Positions 15,953 to 23,211 of a stretch of 64,000 bases of DNA are shown in pieces; position 1 is the stretch's first letter; every line of letters begins with the position of its first letter. The DNA comes from Streptomyces cinnamoneus (GTDB lineage: Bacteria > Actinomycetota > Actinomycetes > Streptomycetales > Streptomycetaceae): NCBI RefSeq assembly GCF_014650495.1, contig NZ_BMVB01000015.1:34976-98975 (forward strand), written 5' to 3'. The notes under the pieces were generated by a model that worked only from the letters and a program-made list of their open reading frames with translations, did no database searches and had not been told where the DNA came from. The position numbers and the translations under genes are program-made.

Positions 15953-16549
15953 GTGACTGGCATGGAGAAGTTCACCGTCCACACCGGCACGGCGGTCCCG
16001 CTGCGCCGCAGCGACGTCGACACCGATCAGATCATCCCCGCCCGCTTCTGCGTGAGTTCGAGCAGGTCCGGTCACGCCGCCTCCCTGTTCGCCGACTGGC
16101 GCGAGGACCCGGAGTTCGTCCTCAACCGTCCCGCACACCGGGGCGCGACCGTGCTGGTGGCCGGGAACGACTTCGGTACCGGCTCCTCGCGCGAGTACGC
16201 GGTCTGGGCGCTGCAGGACTACGGCTTCAAGGCGGTGATCGCCCCGCGCTACGGCGACATCTTCCGCGGCAACTCGCTGCTCAACGGCCTGCTGACGGTC
16301 GTCGTGCCGGAGGAGGTCGTCGAGCGGCTGTGGCAGCTGGTCGAGGCGGATCCGGCCGTCGAGGTCGTCGTGGACCTCGAACGGCTCGAAGTGCGCTGCG
16401 CCGGCCTCGTCCAGCCGTTCGCCCTGGACGAGGACGTCCGGGCCCGGCTGCTGGCCGGGCACGACACGATCTCCGCGACCCTGCAGTACGAGGACGAGAT
16501 CGCCGCCTACGAACGGGGCCGCCGCCCCGCGCTGCCCACGACGCTCTGA
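15953..16549 (+). CDS. leuD: 3-isopropylmalate dehydratase small subunit-like protein (cluster copy)
   Basis: 198-residue swivel domain subunit pairing with the upstream LeuC-like protein. Canonical motifs are RRSDVDTDQIIPARF, GNDFGTGSSREYAVWALQDY and PRYGDIFRGNSLLNGLL. I chose the GTG at 15953 because GAGGGAA lies upstream. The ATG at 15962 is possible. A strong terminator (16570-16605) follows, and the regulator gene converges from the other side. No LeuB (3-isopropylmalate dehydrogenase) homologue is found anywhere in the window. Confidence 0.88.
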   Translation: MTGMEKFTVHTGTAVPLRRSDVDTDQIIPARFCVSSSRSGHAASLFADWREDPEFVLNRPAHRGATVLVAGNDFGTGSSREYAVWALQDYGFKAVIAPRYGDIFRGNSLLNGLLTVVVPEEVVERLWQLVEADPAVEVVVDLERLEVRCAGLVQPFALDEDVRARLLAGHDTISATLQYEDEIAAYERGRRPALPTTL

Positions 16550-16569
16550 CCGCCGCCCCCCCACGGCCG

Positions 16570-16605
16570 CGAGGGCCCGGACGCATCACCGCGTCCGGGC
16601 CCTCG
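16570..16605. terminator. Bidirectional terminator between the leuD-like gene and the ArsR-type regulator
   Basis: Perfect 15-bp inverted repeat, 16570-16584 with 16591-16605 and a 6-nt loop, in the 78-bp gap between convergent genes. Confidence 0.8.
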
Positions 16606-16627
16606 TCGTGTGTGCGGTGCCGGGTCC

Positions 16628-17443
16628 CTAGGCGGGGACGGCCAGCCCGAAGGTCCGCAGGAGCCCGTCCGCGCCCGGCTCGGTCAGGTGCACCACGCGC
16701 GGGCTGACGCCGTAGCGCAGCCAGCCCAGGCCGAAGAGCCGAGCAGTGATCGCCGCGCCCAGGGCGCCCGCGAGGTGGTGCTGGTGCTCGCTCCAGTCCA
16801 CGCAGTAGCGGATGGCCGGGCGGCGGCTCGGCAGCCGGTCCGGGTCGACGCCGAAGGAGAGCAGCTCCGCGCGGCCGCTGCCGGTGAGCCGGTAGGCGCT
16901 GTCGTGCCCGTACGCCGACGGCCGGTCGCGCACCGCCTCCTCGGGGCGGTGGACGCCGTCGTGGCCGGTGAGCACCTCCCGGTCGATCAGGGCGCGCATC
17001 AGGGCCACCCCCAGCTGGCCGGCCAGGTGGTCGTAGCAGGTCCGGGAGCGGTGCAGGGCGTTGGCGACGCTGCTCTCGCGCAGCGAGGTCACCGGCAGCG
17101 GCGGGGCGATGAGGGCGAGGGCCTCCAGCGCGCTGCTGATGTCGGGGCCCGCCAGCCGGTAGTACCGGTGGCGTCCCTCGCGGACGGCGGTGACCAGGCC
17201 GCCCTCCACGAGCTTGGCGAGGTGGGCGCTGACCGTGGGGGCGCTGACGCCCGCTTCGCGGGCCAGGGCGCCGGCGGGCAGCGCACGCCCGTCGCAGAGG
17301 GCTTTGAGGATCCGGGCGCGGGAGGGGTCCGCGATCAGGGCGGCGGCCCGGGCGATGTCGGTCTGCCGGTGCGGCCGGCCGGCGGTCCGCCCGGCCGGCC
17401 CTGCCCCGTGGGGTGCGTCCGGCGTGGTGGTCGAGGCGCTCAT
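16628..17443 (-). CDS. ArsR-family transcriptional regulator of the cluster exporter
   Basis: 271-residue winged-helix regulator. The HTH lies at about 35-95 (RARILKALCDGRALPAGALA, SAPTVSAHLAKLVEGGLVT, wing REGRHRYYRLAG). A second segment of about 150 residues may bind an effector. The metal-binding Cys motif of ArsR/SmtB sensors is absent, so a metal-sensing role is unlikely. It starts at the ATG at 17443. The gene is divergent from the MFS transporter. A perfect inverted repeat (17464-17489) lies exactly between the two starts, suggesting it represses both itself and the exporter until an effector, perhaps the product, is present. Confidence 0.83.
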   Translation of the reverse strand: MSASTTTPDAPHGAGPAGRTAGRPHRQTDIARAAALIADPSRARILKALCDGRALPAGALAREAGVSAPTVSAHLAKLVEGGLVTAVREGRHRYYRLAGPDISSALEALALIAPPLPVTSLRESSVANALHRSRTCYDHLAGQLGVALMRALIDREVLTGHDGVHRPEEAVRDRPSAYGHDSAYRLTGSGRAELLSFGVDPDRLPSRRPAIRYCVDWSEHQHHLAGALGAAITARLFGLGWLRYGVSPRVVHLTEPGADGLLRTFGLAVPA

Positions 17444-17463
17444 GCCCCGCACCCTACGCCGAC

Positions 17464-17489
17464 GACACTTCGGCGCCCGGCGAAGTGTC
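17464..17489. promoter_or_regulatory. Likely operator of the ArsR-type regulator
   Basis: GACACTTCG (17464-17472) and CGAAGTGTC (17481-17489) form a perfect 9-bp inverted repeat with an 8-nt spacer. The centre is almost equidistant from the regulator start (17443) and the MFS start (17509). Confidence 0.7.
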
Positions 17490-17508
17490 CGGGGCGGAGA
17501 CTGCCGTC

Positions 17509-18966
17509 ATGACCGTCACCGACCCCTCGGCCGAACGGCGGCCCGTCGCCGATACCGGCGGGGCACCCGCCCGCCCACCCCTGGCCCTCACCCCCCTGAT
17601 CGCCCTGAGCCTCGGCTACTTCCTGGTGATGCTGGACGTCACGGTCGTCACCGTGGCCGTGCCGGACATCCGCTCCTCGCTGGACGCCGGCCCGTCCGCC
17701 CTGCAATGGATCGTCGACGGCTACAGCACCCTCTTCGCCGGACTGCTGCTGCTCGGCGGCGGCCTGGGCGACCGGCTCGGGCACCGCCGGATGTTCCTCG
17801 TGGGCCTGGCCGTCTTCACCCTCGCCTCGATCGGCTGCGGCCTCGCCGGCACCACGGCCGTGCTGGTGGCGGGCCGGCTGGCGCAGGGCGCCGGCGCCGC
17901 GTTCCTCGTCCCGGCCTCGCTCGCGCTGCTGCAGGCCACCTACCCCGACAAGGCCGTGCGCGCCCGGGCGATCGCCATCTGGGGGGCCGTCGCCTCGATC
18001 GCGTTCGGCGCCGGGCCCGTGGTCGGCGGTCTGCTGATCGCCGGGCTGGACTGGCGGGCCGTGTTCTGGCTGAACCTGCCGGTGGGCGCCCTCGCCATGG
18101 CACTGACGCTGCGTCACCTGCCGGCCGCCACCCGCAAGCCGGCGACCCACCGCATGGACCCGGCGGGCCAGATCCTCGGCGTCGTGGGCCTGATCGCCCT
18201 GGCCGGCGGCATCAACGAGGCCGGCTCGGCGGGCTGGGGCTCCCCCCTGGTGCTGGGCGCCTTCGCCGTGGGCGTGGTGGCCCTCGCGCTGTTCGTCGTC
18301 GTCGAACGGCGCCTGGAGGCGTCCGTGCGCATCCGGCCGGAGGGCCGGGCGCCGCTGCTGCGCCTGTCGTTGTTCCGCACGGGCGCCTTCTCCGCCACCG
18401 CACTGGTGGGCCTGCTGATCAGCCTCGGCTACTACGGCATGCTGTTCCTCTCCACCCTCTACTTCCAGCAGGAGCGCGGGTACGACGCCCTGACCACCGG
18501 CCTGGCCCTGCTGCCCTCGGTCTGCATGGGCCTGATCGCGGCCCCCGTCTTCGCCCGCGTCGCCGCGCGCACCGGCCCCTACCTCCCCATGACGCTGGGG
18601 CTCTTCCTGGGCGCCGCGGGGTTCCTCGGCTGGCTGCTGGCCGGCTCCGACACCCCCTACCCCGTCCTGCTGTTCGCCCTGATCGCCACCGGCCTCGGGC
18701 AGACCATGACGGCCCTCGCCTCCATGGCCGCGATCATCGAGTCCGCCCCGGCGGACGGGGCCGGCGTGGCCTCCGCGGTCTTCAACGTCTCGCGTCAGGT
18801 GGGCAGCGCGGTCGGCGTCGCCCTGTTCGGCACGCTCGTCGCCACGGCCGACCGTCTCACCGACGGCCTCCACCTCTCCGCCGCCCTCGCCACCGCGGCC
18901 TTCCTCACCGGCGGCGTCCTCGCCGTCGGCGCCCGGCGCAAGACCGCCGCCACCACCACCGCCTAG
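17509..18966 (+). CDS. MFS drug/metabolite exporter, DHA2 (14-helix) family
   Basis: 485-residue proton-driven exporter. Motifs are LDVTVVTVAVPDI in helix 1 (motif D1), GDRLGHRRMFLVGL (motif A) and the antiporter motif C (WGAVASIAFGAGPVVGG). About 14 hydrophobic helices and a short polar tail match the QacA/EmrB type. Start at the ATG at 17509; the frame further upstream covers the operator and regulator gene. It is followed at 23 bp by the cupin gene. Controlled by an adjacent ArsR-type repressor, it most plausibly exports the cluster product and confers self-protection. Confidence 0.88.
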   Translation: MTVTDPSAERRPVADTGGAPARPPLALTPLIALSLGYFLVMLDVTVVTVAVPDIRSSLDAGPSALQWIVDGYSTLFAGLLLLGGGLGDRLGHRRMFLVGLAVFTLASIGCGLAGTTAVLVAGRLAQGAGAAFLVPASLALLQATYPDKAVRARAIAIWGAVASIAFGAGPVVGGLLIAGLDWRAVFWLNLPVGALAMALTLRHLPAATRKPATHRMDPAGQILGVVGLIALAGGINEAGSAGWGSPLVLGAFAVGVVALALFVVVERRLEASVRIRPEGRAPLLRLSLFRTGAFSATALVGLLISLGYYGMLFLSTLYFQQERGYDALTTGLALLPSVCMGLIAAPVFARVAARTGPYLPMTLGLFLGAAGFLGWLLAGSDTPYPVLLFALIATGLGQTMTALASMAAIIESAPADGAGVASAVFNVSRQVGSAVGVALFGTLVATADRLTDGLHLSAALATAAFLTGGVLAVGARRKTAATTTA

Positions 18967-18989
18967 AACCCGCAAGGAGCCAGCGCACC

Positions 18990-19403
18990 ATGAGCACCAC
19001 CCCCACCACCACGCAGACCGGCCGCCCGGCCGACGGCCACCGCCCCGCCACCGTGCTGCGCGGCCTGCTGAGCCCCGAAGGGCTCGACGCGCTCGACTGG
19101 ACGACCTGGTCCGAGCCCGGCCGCGCCGGCGTCGAGGCCGTACGGCTCTACACCACCGACGGGCCCAGCCCGGCGACCGGCCTCATCAGCCGCATGGGCC
19201 CGGGCGCCCACGGCGACCTGCACGAACACCTCGGCTACGAGGCGATGTTCGTCCTCCAGGGCGAGCTGTGCGACGACAGCGGCGCCCGCTACACCACCGG
19301 CGACCTCATCGTCGTGGAGCCGGGCAGCGTGCACCAGGTGAGCACCGAGACGGGCTGCGTCGTCCTCGGCTTCCGGGACGCACCCACCGCACCGCTGGGC
19401 TGA
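18990..19403 (+). CDS. Cupin domain protein (ChrR-like)
   Basis: 137-residue single-domain beta-barrel. Metal-ligand motif 1 reads GDLHEHLGYEAMFVLQGEL (about 72-90) and motif 2 GDLIVVEPGSVHQ. It resembles the ChrR-type cupins that act as anti-sigma/redox modules, or as small dioxygenases or isomerases in biosynthesis. The ATG at 18990 follows AAGGAG. It lies in an operon between the MFS exporter and the 2-oxoglutarate oxygenase genes. Its role in the pathway is unknown. Confidence 0.8.
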   Translation: MSTTPTTTQTGRPADGHRPATVLRGLLSPEGLDALDWTTWSEPGRAGVEAVRLYTTDGPSPATGLISRMGPGAHGDLHEHLGYEAMFVLQGELCDDSGARYTTGDLIVVEPGSVHQVSTETGCVVLGFRDAPTAPLG

Positions 19404-19436
19404 CGCCTTCCTCCATCGGACGATGCGGGCACCCAC

Positions 19437-19479
19437 GGGTGCGGCCGAGACTGAAGCCGACCACAAGTCGGCCGCACCC
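19437..19479 (+). promoter_or_regulatory. Hairpin in the leader of the 2-oxoglutarate oxygenase gene
   Basis: Perfect 12-bp inverted repeat, 19437-19448 with 19468-19479, loop 19 nt. It ends directly before the purine-rich ribosome-binding site of the oxygenase. There is no U-run, so an mRNA processing or attenuation element is as likely as a terminator. Confidence 0.5.
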
Positions 19480-19495
19480 CGGGGAAAGCGAAGAC

Positions 19496-20503
19496 ATGGA
19501 ACCCTTCTACGTACTGACAGACGCCGAGCGCGACGGACTCCGAGCCGTCCTGGAAACTGTCGGCAAGAACCCGTACGAGGACTACCCGGCCTTCTCCCGC
19601 GCAGTGGCGGACGTCGTGGACCGGGACGAGGTCCCGGCCTTCTTCCGCGAGGTGTGCGCCCGCATCCGCGCCGAGCGCGAGTCCGGCGCCTCCGACGCCC
19701 ACGTGCTGCGCAACTGCCCGCTGGACAGGGAGATTCCGGAGCTCGACCTGGACGACCCGATCGCGGACAAGCACGCGAAGAAGAAGACCTTCGTCGGCGA
19801 GGTGTTCCTGGAGCTCTTCGCCCGCCTCGTCGGCACGCCCCTGCTCTCGTACGCGACGCGTTTCAACGGCGACTTCTTCACCGACGTCGTGGCGATCAAC
19901 CGCTACAGCGGCAAGCAGACGGGCTTCAGCGACAGCGAACTCGTCTTCCACAACGACCGCACCGCCCACCCGGTGCGCGCCGACTTCATCTCGCTGCTCG
20001 GCATGCGCTGCCCGGAGGGCGACTACATCTACACCGGGTTCGTCGACGGCCGCCAGCTGCTGGCCCACCTCACCGAGGAGGAGCAGGAGATCCTGCGGCA
20101 GCCGCACTTCATCACGCCGTTCGACGTCCTGTCGCGGGACAACAACGGGGACCTCACGGACTCCGGGGAGCACCCGATCCTGGAGAACCACCACAGCTTC
20201 CGCTACCTCGACACCAGCACCACGGTGGTTCCCGGCGGCCCGGAGAAGGCGAAGGACGCGCTGCTGGCGCTGAAGAACGCACTCGTCAAGGCGGAGAAGA
20301 AGCGGCACCGCATCCAGAACGGCGACCTGTTCACGTTCGCCAACCAGGACGGCCTGCACAGCCGGGACAAGATGGAGATCAACGACCCGGCGCGGGCCCG
20401 GCGGCGCTGGCTGCTCAAGACCTACGCCTTCCGCGACCAGGCGGCCGCGGACCGGCACGCCGACCGCTGGATCGGGGGGATCGCCGGCCGGGTCGGCGAC
20501 TGA
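19496..20503 (+). CDS. Fe(II)/2-oxoglutarate-dependent oxygenase (TauD/clavaminate synthase-like)
   Basis: 335-residue non-haem iron oxygenase. The facial triad appears as H152-N-D154 (VFHNDRT) with the distal His288 in DGLHSRD, followed by the 2-oxoglutarate-binding Arg in RARRRWLLKTY. This arrangement is that of the clavaminate synthase/amino-acid hydroxylase group, which mostly hydroxylates or desaturates free or carrier-bound amino acids. Long insertions separate HxD and the distal His. The ATG at 19496 follows GGGGAAAG. It is last in the MFS-cupin-oxygenase run and is followed by a strong terminator. Hydroxylation of the cluster's amino acid is an inference. Confidence 0.85.
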   Translation: MEPFYVLTDAERDGLRAVLETVGKNPYEDYPAFSRAVADVVDRDEVPAFFREVCARIRAERESGASDAHVLRNCPLDREIPELDLDDPIADKHAKKKTFVGEVFLELFARLVGTPLLSYATRFNGDFFTDVVAINRYSGKQTGFSDSELVFHNDRTAHPVRADFISLLGMRCPEGDYIYTGFVDGRQLLAHLTEEEQEILRQPHFITPFDVLSRDNNGDLTDSGEHPILENHHSFRYLDTSTTVVPGGPEKAKDALLALKNALVKAEKKRHRIQNGDLFTFANQDGLHSRDKMEINDPARARRRWLLKTYAFRDQAAADRHADRWIGGIAGRVGD

Positions 20504-20523
20504 CCGCTCCCCGGCCGCCGTTC

Positions 20524-20564
20524 ACGGCCCGTGGGCCCCGCTTCCGCCGGGGCCCACGGGCCGT
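20524..20564. terminator. Terminator between the oxygenase gene and the LysR gene
   Basis: Perfect 16-bp inverted repeat, 20524-20539 with 20549-20564, loop 9 nt, between convergent genes. The rest of the 139-bp gap holds nothing else I can identify. Confidence 0.8.
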
Positions 20565-20642
20565 TCCCGTGGTGCCGTGCCCGTGGCGCCCGTTCCTTCC
20601 GCGCCCGTTCGCCGTGCCCGCCTTCCGGCTCCGGCCGGGCGG

Positions 20643-21569
20643 CTACCGCAGGGCGTCGTCCTCGCGGACCGCCGGACCCCCGCTGCGCCCGCACCACTCG
20701 TTGCCGTGGGCGAGCGCCTGGGCGGTGGTGATGAAGGCCATGACCGCCGACGACTCCTCGGGCGTCGTGCGGACCCCGATGCCGAGGCGGCGCTTGACCG
20801 CGGGCTCGAAGGGCACGGCGCGCAGCGTCGGCAGGACGGCGGACAGGGCGAGGGACGGCAGCACGGTGACCCCGATGCCGGCGGAGACCATGCTCAGCAG
20901 GACCTGCAGGTCCTGGATGCGGTGGGTGACCCGGAGCCGGCTGTCGGCGGCCGCGAACAGCGCCCGGAGCGTGGGTTCCACGCCGTCGGTGGGAAGGAGG
21001 ATCTCCTCCTGCGCGAGCTGGCGCACGGACAGGCCGGAGGTCGCGGCCCAGCGGTGCTGCTCGGGCAGGACGACGCACATCTCGTCCTGCAGCAGCGGGA
21101 ACGTCCGCAGGCCGGGCTTGGGCAGCGTCACGACGCCGACGTCGACCATCTGCTCGTGCAGCATTTCCGTGATCTTGCTGTCATTTCCCTCGCGCAGCAC
21201 GATCTCCAGGTTCTGGAACCGGGCCCGGAATTCCGTGATGAGCCTGGGGAGTAACTGGAGGGAGAAACTCTGGCTCGTACCTATGACGATCCTGCGGTCG
21301 GCGCCCCGCGGCGCCGCGTCTGCGGCGTCCAGGCGTATCTGCTCGACGTTGCGTAATGCGGAACGGGCGTGCTCGATGATGCGCTGCCCCGCCTGGGTGA
21401 GGTCCACGCCCCCGCGGTCCCGCGTCATGATTCCCACCCGGAGTTCGGCCTCCAGGCTCGCCATCGCATGACTGACCGCCGATTGACTGACACCCAATAA
21501 ATCGGCCGCCTTGGTAAAACTTCCGGTGTCGGCGATGGCAACAAAGGCAGCCAGCTGTGAAAGTTTCAT
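20643..21569 (-). CDS. LysR-family transcriptional regulator with a TTA codon
   Basis: 308-residue LysR regulator. The N-terminal winged HTH is MKLSQLAAFVAIADTGSFTK plus QSAVSHAMASLE, and an effector-binding domain of periplasmic-binding-protein fold follows (about 90-295). Leucine codon 24 is TTA (minus-strand codon at 21498-21500). That codon is rare in Streptomyces and read by the bldA tRNA, and it is common in pathway-specific activators of secondary metabolism. The first 60 codons are visibly AT-richer than the rest. It reads away from the LuxR gene (21607-22314) on the same strand, downstream by 37 bp. It is a probable pathway activator responding to an intermediate. Confidence 0.9.
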   Translation of the reverse strand: MKLSQLAAFVAIADTGSFTKAADLLGVSQSAVSHAMASLEAELRVGIMTRDRGGVDLTQAGQRIIEHARSALRNVEQIRLDAADAAPRGADRRIVIGTSQSFSLQLLPRLITEFRARFQNLEIVLREGNDSKITEMLHEQMVDVGVVTLPKPGLRTFPLLQDEMCVVLPEQHRWAATSGLSVRQLAQEEILLPTDGVEPTLRALFAAADSRLRVTHRIQDLQVLLSMVSAGIGVTVLPSLALSAVLPTLRAVPFEPAVKRRLGIGVRTTPEESSAVMAFITTAQALAHGNEWCGRSGGPAVREDDALR

Positions 21570-21606
21570 TGATTTCCCGTTTCATCGACCGGACCGGACG
21601 AGCCGG

Positions 21607-22314
21607 TCAGCCCTGACCGCACGGCCGGCCGTCCGGCGCGTGCTGCATCAACAGCACGGCTTCGAGCCGGCTGCGGACGCCGAGCTTCGTGAGCACGTGC
21701 GAGATGTGACTCTTGACCGTGCTGGGGGCCACCTGGAGCGAGGACGCCGCCTCGGCGGTGCTGAGCCCCGCGGCGAGCAGGGCGAAGACCTCGCGCTCCC
21801 GCTCGGTGAGGGTCCGCAGGGGATCGGGCCGCCGGAAGGCGGCACGCCCGCCCTCGGCGTGGACGGGGACGGCGGCGCGGGGCCGGGGGCCGGGGCCGCC
21901 GACGTCGAGCAGTTCGGGGGAGAGCAGCCGGTGTCCGGCGGCGACCGCGCCGGCCGCGGCCGCCAGGCCGTCGCCCCTGCCGGTCCTGACCAGGCAGCCC
22001 GCGGCCCCCGCGGCGAAGGCGGCGTCGAGGGCGTGCCGCGTCCAGTGCGCCGCCACGAGCAGGGCGGGGACGCCACGGGCGGCCAGGCCCCGCACGGCGG
22101 CGGCGGCGGGCAGCAGCCCCCGCTCCACGGCGAGGACGGCCACGTCCACCCGGTCCAGCGGCCACTGCGGCAGCGGCCGCCGGGCGTCCACGGCCCGCAC
22201 GACGCACGGCCGGCCGCCCCCGCGCAGGGCGGCGCCGAGGAAATCACGGGATTCGGGATCGTGAACGGCCAGCAACACGACGGGGCGAGCGAGAAGTCCG
22301 CCTGACGCTTCCAT
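21607..22314 (-). CDS. LuxR-type transcriptional regulator with non-canonical N-terminal domain (right border of the cluster)
   Basis: 235-residue regulator. A receiver-like N-terminal domain (about 15-130: VVLLAVHDPESRDFL, VDVAVLAVERGL, GAAGCLV) keeps the fold pattern, but a phosphoacceptor Asp is not obvious at the expected place. The LuxR HTH is LTEREREVFALLAAGLSTAE and APSTVKSHISHVLTKLGVRS (about 165-228). The HTH is very close to that of the regulator at 8523-9134, so the two are paralogues bracketing the block. Start ATG at 22314, with GGAG upstream. It is probably co-transcribed with the LysR gene. Confidence 0.85.
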   Translation of the reverse strand: MEASGGLLARPVVLLAVHDPESRDFLGAALRGGGRPCVVRAVDARRPLPQWPLDRVDVAVLAVERGLLPAAAAVRGLAARGVPALLVAAHWTRHALDAAFAAGAAGCLVRTGRGDGLAAAAGAVAAGHRLLSPELLDVGGPGPRPRAAVPVHAEGGRAAFRRPDPLRTLTEREREVFALLAAGLSTAEAASSLQVAPSTVKSHISHVLTKLGVRSRLEAVLLMQHAPDGRPCGQG

Positions 22315-22573
22315 GCCGGCCTTTCTCCTATCTCTCATCCGGGAGGGGGAAAGAAAGGAAAATGCACAGCGCAATACGGTCGGACGACCCCCCATGCCGA
22401 CTCAGCGCAGAAGCTGATGCGTAACTTACATTCAGAGATCTCCTGCAGCAAGAGCGGACGGAATGCACACCGGCTAAACCCGGGGTATTCATTCCGTGGC
22501 CCCTGCACATGAGGCATTGCCCATACATCATGCGGCCCGTCTTCCGCCAGGGCCGCCCGGTCCCTTCGGGCCG
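22315..22573. promoter_or_regulatory. Intergenic region at the right edge of the cluster
   Basis: 259 bp of locally lower GC between the LuxR start and the end of the TetR gene, both on the minus strand. It must contain the promoter for LuxR-LysR. No repeat or attachment site is evident. Confidence 0.4.
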
Positions 22574-23164
22574 CTAGGGCCAGCCCCGCAGGGCAGCCGC
22601 GGCCACCTTCTCCAATTCCGTGCGGCTCGCGCCGTCCCGGGCCTGCTGGGCCATGCCCTGGAACACGGCGAGCACGAGGCGGGCCAGTGCCGGGGCTTCC
22701 TCCGCGGGCAGTTCGCCCGCCCGCGCGCCGCGGCGGATGCGTTCCTCCAGGACCCCGGTGGCCGCGCGGCGCCGCATGCGCAGCGCCTCCTCCGCATCGC
22801 CGCTGGTGGTGGTGCCCTGGTCGCCGGCGCCGATCAGGAGGCAGCCCCGGGGCCGGCCCTCCGCCGTCAGCTGGGCCGCCGCCTCGCGCAGCAGCCGCTC
22901 CACGGCGGCCCGGGCGGTCGGCTCCTCCTCGACGGCGCGCACGGCCCAGCCGCCGTACCGCTCCTGGTAGCGGTCGAGGGCCTCGCGGAAGAGCGCCGCC
23001 TTGTCGCCGAAGGCGGCGTACAGGCTGGGTGCGCCGATGCCCATGGCGCGGGTGAGGTCGGCGATCGAGGTGGCTTCGTAGCCGCGGGCCCAGAAGGCCA
23101 GGACGGCCTGTTCGAGCGCCGCGTCACGGTCGAAGGATCGCGGCCGGCCGCGCGTGGGAGCCAT
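22574..23164 (-). CDS. TetR/AcrR-family transcriptional regulator
   Basis: 196-residue TetR regulator. The N-terminal HTH is ALEQAVLAFWARGYEATSIA plus GAPSLYAAFGDKAALFREAL (about 12-60), and an all-helical ligand domain contains the CLLIGAGDQ segment seen in the AcrR-like subgroup. The ATG at 23164 is chosen because the frame further upstream is antisense-like sequence across the SIS gene. It lies 47 bp downstream of the SIS gene. A near-palindrome (23178-23189) in that gap may be its operator. Target genes are unknown; the SIS gene is the nearest candidate. Confidence 0.88.
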   Translation of the reverse strand: MAPTRGRPRSFDRDAALEQAVLAFWARGYEATSIADLTRAMGIGAPSLYAAFGDKAALFREALDRYQERYGGWAVRAVEEEPTARAAVERLLREAAAQLTAEGRPRGCLLIGAGDQGTTTSGDAEEALRMRRRAATGVLEERIRRGARAGELPAEEAPALARLVLAVFQGMAQQARDGASRTELEKVAAAALRGWP

Positions 23165-23177
23165 GACCCAAATTCTA

Positions 23178-23189
23178 TAGCGGCCACTA
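23178..23189. promoter_or_regulatory. Possible TetR operator
   Basis: TAGCGGCCACTA is a 10-of-12 palindrome 14 nt upstream of the TetR start, in the gap after the SIS gene. Autoregulation is plausible. Confidence 0.35.
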
Positions 23190-23211
23190 GACAATGCGCT
23201 ACGGCCGCCGC

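Noticed and set aside
9215..16549. Block as the housekeeping leucine operon
   Set aside because: The synthase lacks the leucine-binding domain, leuB is absent, and the genes are mixed with oxygenase, exporter and pathway regulators including one with a TTA codon.
9215..16549. Phosphonate pathway (synthase plus aconitase-like genes recall FR-900098 clusters)
   Set aside because: No PEP mutase, phosphonopyruvate decarboxylase or phosphonate enzyme is present in the window.
16628..17443. ArsR-type regulator as a metal-resistance sensor
   Set aside because: The Cys/His metal motifs of ArsR/SmtB are missing and no metal transporter is near; the neighbour is a DHA2 exporter in a biosynthetic block.
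8523..22314. Block as a prophage or integrative element
   Set aside because: No integrase, transposase, phage gene or tRNA attachment site is present at either edge.
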